64,000 bases of DNA from Myxococcaceae bacterium (GTDB lineage: Bacteria > Myxococcota_A > Polyangia > Polyangiales > Ga0077539), in the NCBI GenBank assembly GCA_004297725.1, contig SCUS01000133.1:310001-374000 (forward strand). The letters are read 5' to 3'. The position numbers were made by a program, and so were the translations under genes. Numbering within the stretch: position 1 is the stretch's first letter; each line of letters opens with the position of its first letter. The notes below the pieces were generated by a model. It worked only from the letters and a program-made list of their open reading frames with translations, ran no database searches and was not told the origin of the DNA. Below, piece after piece: positions 34,158 to 43,859 of the stretch.

Positions 34158-37100
34158 TTGAAGAGACTGCGATCCACTGCGGATCGGCCGCATCGGAGGA
34201 GAGTCTCGCCTAGGTACAAATGGATACTTTTCGCTGCGGCGCTGGTCGCTGCTGGCTGTGACGGCGCCTCGGTCGTCGGCGGCACGGAGCCCCGCGACGC
34301 GACCGTCGACGTCACCGCGGACGCCACCATGGACGCGTCGGTGTGCCCGTCGCCCCTGCTGTCGTGCAACCAGCGCTGCGCCGACCCGCGCACCGACCGG
34401 GAGAACTGCGGCGCCTGCGGGCGCTCGTGCTCCACGGGCAACGTCTGTCAGAACGGCGCCTGCGTACCGGACTGTGGGACCGGCGAGACGCTCTGCCGCT
34501 CGGCCGGCGACGCCGGAGCGGGCCTCGCGTGCGTCTCCCTCCGCACCGACCGGGCGAACTGCGGCGCTTGCGGGATGGCCTGCGGCACCAACCAGGTCTG
34601 CGCCAACGGCGCGTGCACGTTCATGTGCACCGGCACCACGACCGAGTGCACCCGCGGCGGCGCGGGCATGGACGGCGGCGGCGAGCGCTACTGCGCCGAC
34701 CTGCAGGCCGACCGCAACGACTGCGGCGCCTGCGGAAACACCTGCACGGACGGCTACTCCTGCCAGGCCGGCCGCTGCCGCATCCGCTGCCCCGAGCTCT
34801 CGGTCCAGTGCCCCGCCCCGGCGACCGACGGCGGCATGCCCGGCGCTGAGGTCTGCTCGGACACCAGCATCGACATCAACAACTGCGGGAGCTGCGGCAA
34901 CGCCTGCCCGTTCGGACAGTTCTGCGTCCGCGGCGCCTGCCGTACGACCTGCGGCGCGGGCTTCACCGACTGCATGGGCGTCTGCCGTGACCTCACCAGC
35001 GACCGCCTCGGCTGCGGCGCCTGCGGCAACGCGTGCGGATCCGGCGAGGTCTGCACCGCGGGCCGCTGCGTCGTCTCCTGCGGCGGCGGCCTCACGAGCT
35101 GCGAGAACGTCTGCCGTGACATCCAGACCGACGTGAACAACTGCGGCGCCTGCGGCACCCGCTGCATGCCCGGCCAGGTCTGCTCTCGCGGGATGTGTCA
35201 GGTCTCGTGCAGCGCGGGCACCGCGGACTGCTCGGGCACCTGCCGCGACCTCCAGACCGACAACGCCCACTGCGGCGCCTGCGGCACGGCCTGCGCGGCC
35301 GGCCAGATCTGCTCCATGGGCGCCTGCGTCGTCTCGTGCGGCGCCGGCACCACCAACTGCTCGGGCACCTGCCGCGACCTCCAGACCGACAACGCCAACT
35401 GCGGCGCCTGCGGCACGGCCTGCGCGGCCGGCCAGGTCTGCTCGCGCGGCGCCTGCACCGTCACCTGCGGCGGCGGCCTCACCAACTGCAGCAACGTCTG
35501 CCGTGACCTCGACACCGACCGCGCCAACTGCGGCGCGTGCGGCACCACCTGCGCCGCGGGCCAGGTCTGCTCCGCGGGCCGCTGCCAGGTGTCCTGCCTC
35601 GAGGGCCTCACCAACTGCACGGGCGTCTGCCGCGACCTCGCGAGCGACGTGAACAACTGCGGCGGCTGCGGCATGGCCTGCGCCGCGGGCCAGGTGTGCT
35701 CCGGCGGCATGTGCCGCGTCTCCTGTGGCGCCGGCACCACCAACTGCGGCGGCATCTGCCGCGACCTGCAGACCGACGTGAACAACTGCGCCTCCTGCGG
35801 CATGGCCTGCCCCGCGGGTCAGGTGTGCTCGAACGCGGCCTGCGTGGTCTCGTGCGGCACCGGCCTCACGGACTGCATGGGCGTCTGCCGCGACCTGCAG
35901 ACCGACCGCGTCAACTGCGGCGCCTGCGGCACCACCTGCCCCTCGGGCCAGGCGTGCGCCGCGGGGCGCTGCGTGGTCTCGTGCCTCGCGGGCCAGACCG
36001 CCTGCTCGGGCGTCTGCCGTGACCTGCAGACCGACATCAACCACTGCGGCGCCTGCGGCACCGCCTGCCCCTCGGGCCAGGTGTGCAACGGCGGCATGTG
36101 CCGCGTGTCCTGCGGCACTGGGCTCTCGAACTGCGGCGGCACCTGCCGCGACCTCCAGACGGACAACAACCACTGCGGCTCGTGCGGCACCGTCTGCCCG
36201 GGCGGCCAGATCTGCCAGGCCGGCGCCTGCGTCGTCACCTGCCAGATGGGCCTCACGGCCTGCGGCGCCACCTGCCGCGACCTCGGCAACGACAACACCA
36301 ACTGCGGCGCCTGCGGCCGGGTGTGCGCCGCCGGCCAGGCCTGCGTGGCGGGGGCCTGCTCGGTCACCTGCAGCGCGGGCCTCAGCAACTGCTCGGGCAC
36401 CTGCCGTGACCTCCAGAACGACCGCACCAACTGCGGCACCTGCGGCACGACCTGCCCGTCGGGCCAGGTGTGCACCGCGGGCGCTTGCGTGATCACGTGC
36501 CCCATCGGCCAGACGGCCTGCGGCTCCACGTGCGTCAACCTCGTGTCCGACCGCAACAACTGCGGCGCCTGCGGCACCGTGTGCCCCGCGGGCCAGATCT
36601 GCGCGGGCTCGGCCTGCGTGACGAGCTGCGCGGCGGGCCTCACGGCCTGCGGCACCACCTGCCGCGACATCACGACCGACGTCAGCAACTGCGGCATGTG
36701 CGGGCGCGTCTGCACGGCCGGCCAGAGCTGCGTGGCCGGCGCGTGCACCCTGGTGTGCCCTGCCGGGCAGACCAACTGCTCGGGCACCTGCCGCGACCTG
36801 CAGACCGACCTCAACAACTGCGGCGCCTGCGGCACCACCTGCCCGGGCGGCCAGGTCTGCTCCGCGGGTCGCTGCGTGGTGACCTGCGCGGCCGGCCTCA
36901 CCAACTGCTCGGGTAGCTGCACCAACGTCGCCACCGACCCGGGCAACTGCGGCGCCTGCGGCACCGTCTGCCCTGCTCGCGCCAACGCGTCGTCGTCCTG
37001 CGCGGGCTCTCGCTGCGGCTTCGTCTGCAACGCCGGCTTCGCCGACTGCGACGGCAACGCGGCCAACGGCTGCGAGGTCAACACCGGCACCTCGCTCACC

Positions 37101-37994
37101 AACTGCGGCGCCTGCGGCACCGTCTGCTCCATCAGCAATGGCGTGGGCGTGTGCTCTTCGGGCGCGTGCCGAGTGGCCTCGTGCAACACGGGCTTCGGCG
37201 ACTGCAACGCGATGCCCACGGACGGCTGCGAGACCAACACGCAGACCTCGTCCTCGAACTGCGGCGCGTGCGGCACGGTCTGCGCTGGCGGCGGCGCCTG
37301 CACGGCCGGGAGCTGCGCCCCGCGCTGCAACACCGCGGCGGCGCGCGTGCTGGTCTACGGGCCGGGCGGCACCTCGGGGACGTCGATGTTCCCGTCTGGG
37401 ACGGTCGTGACGGTGGCGAGCGACGCGATGTGGCGCTCGATGACCGCCGCGCAGTTCGAGCAGTACGACCTCATCTGGATCGACGGCGGCACCTGCGGCG
37501 GCACCACGTCCTCGCTCTTCGGCACGGCGCAGGACACCCTGGCTACCTGGGGTCCCGCGGTGCGAGGGCGCATCGTGCTCCTCACGGGTGACCCCGACCT
37601 CCACCGCAACAACGACACCCCGGTGCTCTACCGCAACACGGTCAACTGGCTGAAGGGCCTGGGGCGCACCAGCGACGGCGGCCGCACCGGTCTCTTCTTC
37701 TCCTGGGGCTGCACCACGTACACCAGCAGCGTCTTCAGCGTGTCGCGCGGAGCCCCGGAGGTCTTCACCAGCGTGCTGGGCTCGGGCATCAGCACCCGGG
37801 TCTTCAACCCCTGCGAGGCCACCCTCACCGCGGCCGCGGCGAGCCACCCCGTGACCTCGGGCTTCACCAGCTTCTGGGACTGCCCGATGCACGGCGCGTT
37901 CATGTCGATCCCCACGGGCTACGTGACCCTCGGCGTCAGCGGCGGCTCACCCAGCCTCATCGCGCGCGAGTCCGCCACCGCCTGCATCCCCTGA
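34158..37994 (+). CDS. Cys-rich repeat lipoprotein with C-terminal alpha/beta domain
   Basis: This 1278-residue surface protein starts at TTG 34158, the only in-frame start before the signal region. The signal (WILFAAALVAAGC) ends at a likely lipidated Cys. About 22 repeats of roughly 40-45 residues follow, each with the core NCGACG and the frame C(R/A)DLQTDxxNCGACGTxCxxGQVCxxGxC. Each unit carries about eight Cys and is Stig1/MXAN-like. The last 220 residues lack the repeat and look like an alpha/beta domain (ARVLVYGPGGTSGTS, YDLIWIDGGTCGG, GRIVLLTGDPD) reminiscent of class-I glutamine-amidotransferase folds. If all Cys pair, the repeats would form a rigid extracellular stalk. Function is unknown. 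Confidence 0.83.
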   Translation: MKRLRSTADRPHRRRVSPRYKWILFAAALVAAGCDGASVVGGTEPRDATVDVTADATMDASVCPSPLLSCNQRCADPRTDRENCGACGRSCSTGNVCQNGACVPDCGTGETLCRSAGDAGAGLACVSLRTDRANCGACGMACGTNQVCANGACTFMCTGTTTECTRGGAGMDGGGERYCADLQADRNDCGACGNTCTDGYSCQAGRCRIRCPELSVQCPAPATDGGMPGAEVCSDTSIDINNCGSCGNACPFGQFCVRGACRTTCGAGFTDCMGVCRDLTSDRLGCGACGNACGSGEVCTAGRCVVSCGGGLTSCENVCRDIQTDVNNCGACGTRCMPGQVCSRGMCQVSCSAGTADCSGTCRDLQTDNAHCGACGTACAAGQICSMGACVVSCGAGTTNCSGTCRDLQTDNANCGACGTACAAGQVCSRGACTVTCGGGLTNCSNVCRDLDTDRANCGACGTTCAAGQVCSAGRCQVSCLEGLTNCTGVCRDLASDVNNCGGCGMACAAGQVCSGGMCRVSCGAGTTNCGGICRDLQTDVNNCASCGMACPAGQVCSNAACVVSCGTGLTDCMGVCRDLQTDRVNCGACGTTCPSGQACAAGRCVVSCLAGQTACSGVCRDLQTDINHCGACGTACPSGQVCNGGMCRVSCGTGLSNCGGTCRDLQTDNNHCGSCGTVCPGGQICQAGACVVTCQMGLTACGATCRDLGNDNTNCGACGRVCAAGQACVAGACSVTCSAGLSNCSGTCRDLQNDRTNCGTCGTTCPSGQVCTAGACVITCPIGQTACGSTCVNLVSDRNNCGACGTVCPAGQICAGSACVTSCAAGLTACGTTCRDITTDVSNCGMCGRVCTAGQSCVAGACTLVCPAGQTNCSGTCRDLQTDLNNCGACGTTCPGGQVCSAGRCVVTCAAGLTNCSGSCTNVATDPGNCGACGTVCPARANASSSCAGSRCGFVCNAGFADCDGNAANGCEVNTGTSLTNCGACGTVCSISNGVGVCSSGACRVASCNTGFGDCNAMPTDGCETNTQTSSSNCGACGTVCAGGGACTAGSCAPRCNTAAARVLVYGPGGTSGTSMFPSGTVVTVASDAMWRSMTAAQFEQYDLIWIDGGTCGGTTSSLFGTAQDTLATWGPAVRGRIVLLTGDPDLHRNNDTPVLYRNTVNWLKGLGRTSDGGRTGLFFSWGCTTYTSSVFSVSRGAPEVFTSVLGSGISTRVFNPCEATLTAAAASHPVTSGFTSFWDCPMHGAFMSIPTGYVTLGVSGGSPSLIARESATACIP
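34342..37330 (+). repeat. About 22 tandem Cys-rich units in the lipoprotein gene
   Basis: Degenerate direct repeats of about 120-135 bp each encode the NCGACG core. Neighbouring central units are nearly identical at DNA level (for example 35220-35330 and 35350-35450), while the first five and last three units are divergent. This is a coding repeat array, not CRISPR: units lack constant spacers and stay in frame. Confidence 0.9.
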
Positions 37995-38014
37995 CGCAGC
38001 GCTCCCTCCCCTGA

Positions 38015-38038
38015 GGGCACCCTCCCCCGAGGGTGCCC
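38015..38038. terminator. Bidirectional hairpin terminator
   Basis: A perfect 10-bp stem (GGGCACCCTC/GAGGGTGCCC) with a CCCC loop lies between the convergent lipoprotein gene (ends 37994) and lolD (ends 38107). A T-run is lacking on both strands, as is often so in very GC-rich genomes. Position and strength make it the clearest terminator in the window. Confidence 0.7.
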
Positions 38039-38106
38039 GACTCCCCCCCACGATACCGATCCCGCCAACCCCACTCTGAGCGACCCGCGGGTCGCCGGAC
38101 GGCGCC

Positions 38107-38837
<731 letters not shown>

Positions 38838-38841
<4 letters not shown>

Positions 38842-40478
38842 GAGAACCGAAGCCCCTCCACGGGTCGGAGCCGACCCGCGAGCACCGCCGGGAAGGTCGC
38901 CGCCAACAGGCAGATTCCCACCGACGTCACGAACACCAGGCTGTAGTCCGCCGGGGCGATGAGCACCGGCAGCCGGTCGATGTAATAGACCTCCGGATCG
39001 AGCGGGATTCCCACGTGCTTCATCACCATCGCGGAGAGCACGGCGGCGCTCGTCCCGAGCAGCGCGCCCACCACCCCGATGAGCCCGCCCACCGACAGGA
39101 ACACCCTGGTGATGAACCCGTCGCTCGCCCCCATCGCCTTGAGCACCGCGATCTCCCGGCCCTTCTCGGTCACCAGCAGCAGCAGCGTCGCCACGATGCT
39201 GAAGCTCGCCACGATGATCGCCACCGTGAGCAGCAGCCAGATCAGCAGCTTCTCCAGCTTGAGCGCCCGAAAGAGGTTCTGGTTGAGCTGCTTCCAGTCG
39301 CGCACCCGCAGGCTGCGGGCGTGCGCCGGGGCCTCGACCGCCGCCACCACCTGGTCGCTGAGGTCGACGTCGCGGAGGCGCACCTCGATCGCCGTGATGG
39401 CCCCGTCGCGGTAGTTGAAGAAGCGCTGCGCCACCGGGATGAGCACGTACGCATACTTGGTGTCGTATTCGTACATGCCTGAATAGAAGATGCCCGCGAC
39501 GCGGAAGAGCTTGGTCTTGGGCATCGGCCCGAGCGGACCGATGGAGCCGAAGGGCGACACCACGCGCACCTCGTCGCCCACCGCCAGGTGCAGGTTGGTG
39601 GCGAGCTCGCGGCCCACCACGATGCCCGGCAGGGGTTCGGTCGGAGCGCCCGGCGGAGGCGGCCGGAGGGAGCCGGTGTCGCTGAATCCCGAGAGGCCGT
39701 CGAGGCGCGTCGTGGGGAGCTCGAGCTCGCCGCGGCCCACCACCGGGCGGCGGTCGCTCGGGCTCAGGTGATCGAGCCGCGCCGGGTCTTCCAGGTACTC
39801 GATGCGGCCTCGGATGAGCTCGCGCCGCAGCCCGATGGCCGCGCCGCCCTGCGCCGGGTCGATGCCCCGCAGGATCACCCCGGACAGGTTGGTCTGCGAG
39901 GTGATCATCACCTCGCCCTGCACCAGCGGCGTCGCGGCGCTCACCTCGGGCAGCGCCCGGATGCTGCGCAGCAGGGGCTGCCAGTCGGTGAACCCGCCGC
40001 GCTCGCGGTCGACCACCACGTGGGGGTTGTTGCCGAGGATCTTGTGCTTCAGGTCGTTGCCGAAGCCCCCCATGATCGAGATGGTCATGCAGAGGGCGAA
40101 GGACCCGAGGCCCACGCCCAGGAAGGCCAGGAAGGAGATCACCGTGAGGAAGCCGCTCTTGCGGGCGCGGAGCTGCCGGACGGCGATGGTGAGCTCCGCG
40201 GCGACCTTCTCCAGCCGGTCGAAGAGCTTGGGCATCCAGAGCAGCGTGGAGAGGAAGTACGCCTCCAGCGCCGAGACCAGCACCCCCACGCGCAGCGCCA
40301 CCAGGGCGAGCGAGGGCGTCGGGTCGAAGCCGCGCGGCTCCATCCTCGCGGCCAGCTTCAAGCAGAGGAACGACAGCGCGACGGCGCCGACCATCCACGC
40401 CGCGTAGAGCCAGCGCCGGCGGGCCTGCGAGGCCACCGCGCGAGAGACGATCCAGAGGATGATCAGGTCAACGGCCAT
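38838..40478 (-). CDS. lolC: LolC/LolE-family permease with N-terminal membrane extension
   Basis: This 546-residue permease of the LolCE/MacB type partners with LolD. From about residue 100 it follows the family: IAVRQLRARKSGFLTVISFLAFLGVGLGSFALCMTISIMGGF, a periplasmic domain (PGIVVGRELATNLHLAVGDEV), then three C-terminal helices with VTEKGREIAVLKAMGAS. The first 100 residues are unusual: two or three extra hydrophobic segments (DLIILWIVSRAVA, WMVGAVALSFLCLKL) not found in E. coli LolC. Only one permease gene is present, so it may act as a homodimer (LolF-like). It overlaps the lysS end by 11 bp. Confidence 0.92.
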
Positions 40479-42081
40479 CCGACTCGGGGCGCAGCTGCGG
40501 GAAGAGCACCACGTCGCGGATGCTCTTCTGCCCGGTGAGGAGCATCACCAGGCGGTCTACGCCGAGGCCGAAGCCCGCCGTCGGGGGCATGCCGTAGGAG
40601 AGCGCGCGGATGTAGTCGGCGTCGAAGTCCATCGCCTCCTCGTCGCCCCGCTCGCGGTTGCCGAGCTGCGCCCGGAAGCGCTCGGCCTGGTCGTCGGGGT
40701 CGTTGAGCTCGCTGAAGGCGTTGGCGAGCTCGCGGCCCTCCACGAAGAGCTCGAAGCGGTCGGTGAAGGTCACCGGGAACCCGTCGCCGTACTGCGCGGC
40801 CTGCTTGTCGGCGTCCTTCTTGCGGGCCAGCGGCGACACGTCGAAGGGGTAGTCGACGATGAAGACCGGCACGCTCTGCGAGCCGTCGTCGGAGCGGTAG
40901 TCGTCGACCAGCGAGGACTCGGCGAAGAGCTCGAACATCGCGAAGAGCAGCTCGCCCGCGGTGGTGCACTTGTGGAGGTACTCCCGGTGCTCTCGCTGGA
41001 GCGACGGGGTGGCGAGCACCGCGGCGCGCACCCGGCCCCAGCTCGAGAGCTCGGCGCCGTCGGCCCACGCGGCGACCAGCTCGGGGTGCCGCTTCGCGAT
41101 CGCCGAGGTGACCGCGTCGAGCATCCGCACCCGGCGCCACGGGCGCGCCAGCGAGTACGAGCGCCCGTTCGAGAACCGGGGAAACCTCGCGGCGAGGCGG
41201 GCGTCGACGTGGGTGACGAGCTCTTCGGTCTCGTCCATCAGCTCTCGGTAGGTCGCGTAGGCCTGGTAGAACTCCAGGATCGTGAACTCCGGGTTGTGCC
41301 GCGTGGAGAGGCCCTCGTTGCGCCACACCCGGCCGATCTCGTAGACCCGGTCTAGGCCCCCCACGATGAGGCGCTTGAGGTAGAGCTCGGGCGCCACGCG
41401 GAGGTAGAGGTCGAGGTCGAGCGCGTTGTGGTGCGTGGTGAAGGGCTTGGCCGTCGCGCCGCCTCGCACGGAGTTGAGCGTCGGGGTCTCGACCTCCATG
41501 AAGTCACGGTCGTCGAGCCACTCTCGCAGCGCCCGCACGATGATCGAGCGGGCGCGGAACACCTCGTTGACCTCGGGGTAGTTGGCGATGAGGTCGGTGT
41601 AGCGCTGGCGGTAGCGGGTCTCGACCTCGCTGATGCCGAACCACTCGCTCGGGATGGGCGTGTAGCTCTTGGACAGCGGGCGCAGCGTCCTGGCGAGCAC
41701 CGAGAGTTCGAGCAGCCGGGTGCGCATCGGCGGCCCCTCGACCAGCACGATGTCTCCGAGGTCGATCTCCTTGAGCAGCGAGAAGTCGTCCCCGAGGTCG
41801 CGCGCCGAGCAGAAGAGCTGGATCTCCCCGGTGCCGTCGCGCAGCTTGATGAACACCAGCTTGCCGGTGTCGCGCAGCGCCACCACGCGGCCGGCGACGC
41901 GGTAGGGCGCGTGCTCGGGGTCGGCGTTGAAGGCCTCCTTCTGGTGCTCGTGCGCCGCGCGAATACTCGCCACGGTATGCAGGGGCCCCGGGTCGTTGCC
42001 GAAGGGGAGGTGTCCGCGCGCCCGCCAGGCTTCGGCCTTGGCGCGGCGCACCGATTCGAGGGTGCTCGTCGTGTCGCTCAT
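40468..42081 (-). CDS. lysS: Lysyl-tRNA synthetase, class II
   Basis: This 537-residue enzyme charges tRNA-Lys. It has an N-terminal OB anticodon-binding fold (YRVAGRVVALRDTGKLVFIKLRDGTGEIQLF) and the class II catalytic core: motif 1 region (FMEVETPTLNS), motif 2 (RVWRNEGLSTRHNPEFT) and motif 3 (GFGLGVDRLVMLLTG). The start is set at MSDTTS (42081), because the upstream in-frame extension is basic and unlike the family. Length is slightly over the 500 residues of E. coli LysS. lolC/E begins before it ends. Confidence 0.97.
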   Translation of the reverse strand: MSDTTSTLESVRRAKAEAWRARGHLPFGNDPGPLHTVASIRAAHEHQKEAFNADPEHAPYRVAGRVVALRDTGKLVFIKLRDGTGEIQLFCSARDLGDDFSLLKEIDLGDIVLVEGPPMRTRLLELSVLARTLRPLSKSYTPIPSEWFGISEVETRYRQRYTDLIANYPEVNEVFRARSIIVRALREWLDDRDFMEVETPTLNSVRGGATAKPFTTHHNALDLDLYLRVAPELYLKRLIVGGLDRVYEIGRVWRNEGLSTRHNPEFTILEFYQAYATYRELMDETEELVTHVDARLAARFPRFSNGRSYSLARPWRRVRMLDAVTSAIAKRHPELVAAWADGAELSSWGRVRAAVLATPSLQREHREYLHKCTTAGELLFAMFELFAESSLVDDYRSDDGSQSVPVFIVDYPFDVSPLARKKDADKQAAQYGDGFPVTFTDRFELFVEGRELANAFSELNDPDDQAERFRAQLGNRERGDEEAMDFDADYIRALSYGMPPTAGFGLGVDRLVMLLTGQKSIRDVVLFPQLRPESDGR

Positions 42082-42164
42082 CGGATGGGCGCGGGTTATA
42101 CCGACCCGCGCCCCGGCGGTCACGCGTTCGCGCCCCCGCTCCACGCCCCCACCGACGAGCCCCC

Positions 42165-43859
42165 ATGAAGGCCCTCCTCTCCCGACTCCGAGCGCCCGAC
42201 CCGCGCCGCCCCTTCACCTGGATCGTCGCGCTCTTCGTGCTCGCCTGCCTCGTGGGATCGACCTGGGGCATCCCCTGCACCGACGCCTGGCACAACGACG
42301 CGCTCTCCCCCCGCCCGTGCGGCCTCGGAGCCGTGGTCGAGACCTGGCGCCCGGGCCACTTCTTCCGCTACCCCCCGCTGCAGCTCACGCTGCTCACCCT
42401 GCTCTCGCTGCCGTGGATCGCGCTGGGCGCCCTGCGCGCTCCCGCCGCGACGCAGGAGGCGCTGCTGCACGAGCTCATCCAGCCCCGGTACATGACCCCC
42501 ATCGAGGTCGTCGCGCGCGCGGTCACGCTGCTGATGGCCGTCGGGGTGCTCTTCAACGTGCGACGCCTGGTGGCTCGCGTCTGGGGTGAGCGGGCGGGCG
42601 ACGCGGCGGCGGCGGTCACGGCCCTCAACCCGGTGCTCGTGTACTTCTCGCACAGCGGCAACAGCGACATCCCCTGCCTCTTCTGGGTGACCCTCGGGCT
42701 CGTCGAGCTCGATCGGGTGCTCGCCGGCGAGGCCCGAGAGCTGCGCGCCCTCCTCTGCGCCGCCGCCGCCGCCCTCACCAAGGACCAGTCGATCCCGCTC
42801 TTCTTCGTCGCCGCGCCGTGGGCCCTGCTCGTCGGCCCCGCGCTCTCCCGCGGCGACCGCACCCTCCGCGCGGTGCTGCTGCGCCCCGCGCTCTGGCGCG
42901 CCCTCGCCGCGTCGGCCGGGCTCTACCTGCTCGCGGCAGGCGCCGTCACGAACCCCGTGGGCTACGCGCGTCGCATCGCCTGGATCACCGGCCCCGCCAA
43001 CGCCGACTGGGTGGTCGTCGGTCGAGACCTGCTGGGGGTCGACGCGATCCTCCGCGAGGTCGTGCAGGCGGTGCCCCTCTTCGCCTCGCGGGCCGTCGCG
43101 CTCGCCGCCCTCCTCGGCCTCGGCCTCGCGCTCTCGGGCCGCCGGGGAGTCCCTCGCGCGCGCGCAGCCCTCCCCGCGGTCGCGGCGCTCTCCTACCTCG
43201 CGCTCTTCATCATCCCCTCGCGATGGACCATGGAGCGGCACCTGATGCCGATGATGGTCCTGCTGCTCACCTATGTGGGCGTGGCCTTCGACGCGCTGCT
43301 CGATCGGCTCTCCCCCGGAGCGCGCCCTCTCGGCGCCGCGCTGCTCGGGCTCGCGCTGCTCCCGCAGGCGATCGACGTGGCCTCGGTGGACGGCACCCTC
43401 GCGCTCGACTCCCGCAACGCCGCGCAGCGCTTCCTCGCCGCGCTGCCCCGCGGAACCACCCTGGAGATCTACGGGGGCAACCAGTACCTCCCCAACCTCC
43501 CTACGCACCTCCGCATCACCCGCGTGGGCCCCGAGCCCGACCGCGAGCGTAGCCCCCTCCCCGGCGTCGCCGAGTCGCGCGAGGCCTTCCGCGACGTCAC
43601 GCAGCGGGCGCCCGACTACGCCCTCGTGGGCGAGGACTTCGCGACCTACTACCTCCCCACCGACCGACCGCTCGATCCGCATTTCGCGCGGCTCAACCGC
43701 GACCCCGACGGGCGGGGCCTCATGACCGGCCTCCTCGACGGATCGCTCGGCTACGCCTGGGCCCTGCGCTCGAGGTGCGAGCTCCCCGCGCCGCTGCGCT
43801 GCGTGCGCATGCACCGCTCCATCGGCGCCGAGACCTGGATCTTCCGGCGCGCCCGGTGA
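42165..43859 (+). CDS. GT-C fold membrane glycosyltransferase-like protein
   Basis: This 564-residue protein has ten or more membrane helices and looks like the ArnT/PMT (GT39/GT83) superfamily, which moves sugars from polyprenyl-phosphate carriers at the periplasmic face. An acidic residue follows the first helix (IPCTDAWHNDA), and SGNSDIPCLFW and ALTKDQSIPLF are typical loops. The C-terminal 150 residues are periplasmic. Donor and acceptor cannot be read from sequence. The next, related gene overlaps it by 4 bp. Confidence 0.8.
   Translation: MKALLSRLRAPDPRRPFTWIVALFVLACLVGSTWGIPCTDAWHNDALSPRPCGLGAVVETWRPGHFFRYPPLQLTLLTLLSLPWIALGALRAPAATQEALLHELIQPRYMTPIEVVARAVTLLMAVGVLFNVRRLVARVWGERAGDAAAAVTALNPVLVYFSHSGNSDIPCLFWVTLGLVELDRVLAGEARELRALLCAAAAALTKDQSIPLFFVAAPWALLVGPALSRGDRTLRAVLLRPALWRALAASAGLYLLAAGAVTNPVGYARRIAWITGPANADWVVVGRDLLGVDAILREVVQAVPLFASRAVALAALLGLGLALSGRRGVPRARAALPAVAALSYLALFIIPSRWTMERHLMPMMVLLLTYVGVAFDALLDRLSPGARPLGAALLGLALLPQAIDVASVDGTLALDSRNAAQRFLAALPRGTTLEIYGGNQYLPNLPTHLRITRVGPEPDRERSPLPGVAESREAFRDVTQRAPDYALVGEDFATYYLPTDRPLDPHFARLNRDPDGRGLMTGLLDGSLGYAWALRSRCELPAPLRCVRMHRSIGAETWIFRRAR

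Noticed and set aside
34342..37330. Possible CRISPR-like array from regular repeats
   Set aside because: The repeats are coding, keep frame, vary in sequence and have no spacers or nearby cas genes.
34107..37892. A long minus-strand open frame opposite the Cys-rich lipoprotein gene
   Set aside because: The translation is an Ala/Gly/Val/His repeat that only mirrors the plus-strand repeats. The plus frame has a lipoprotein signal and conserved NCGACG cores.
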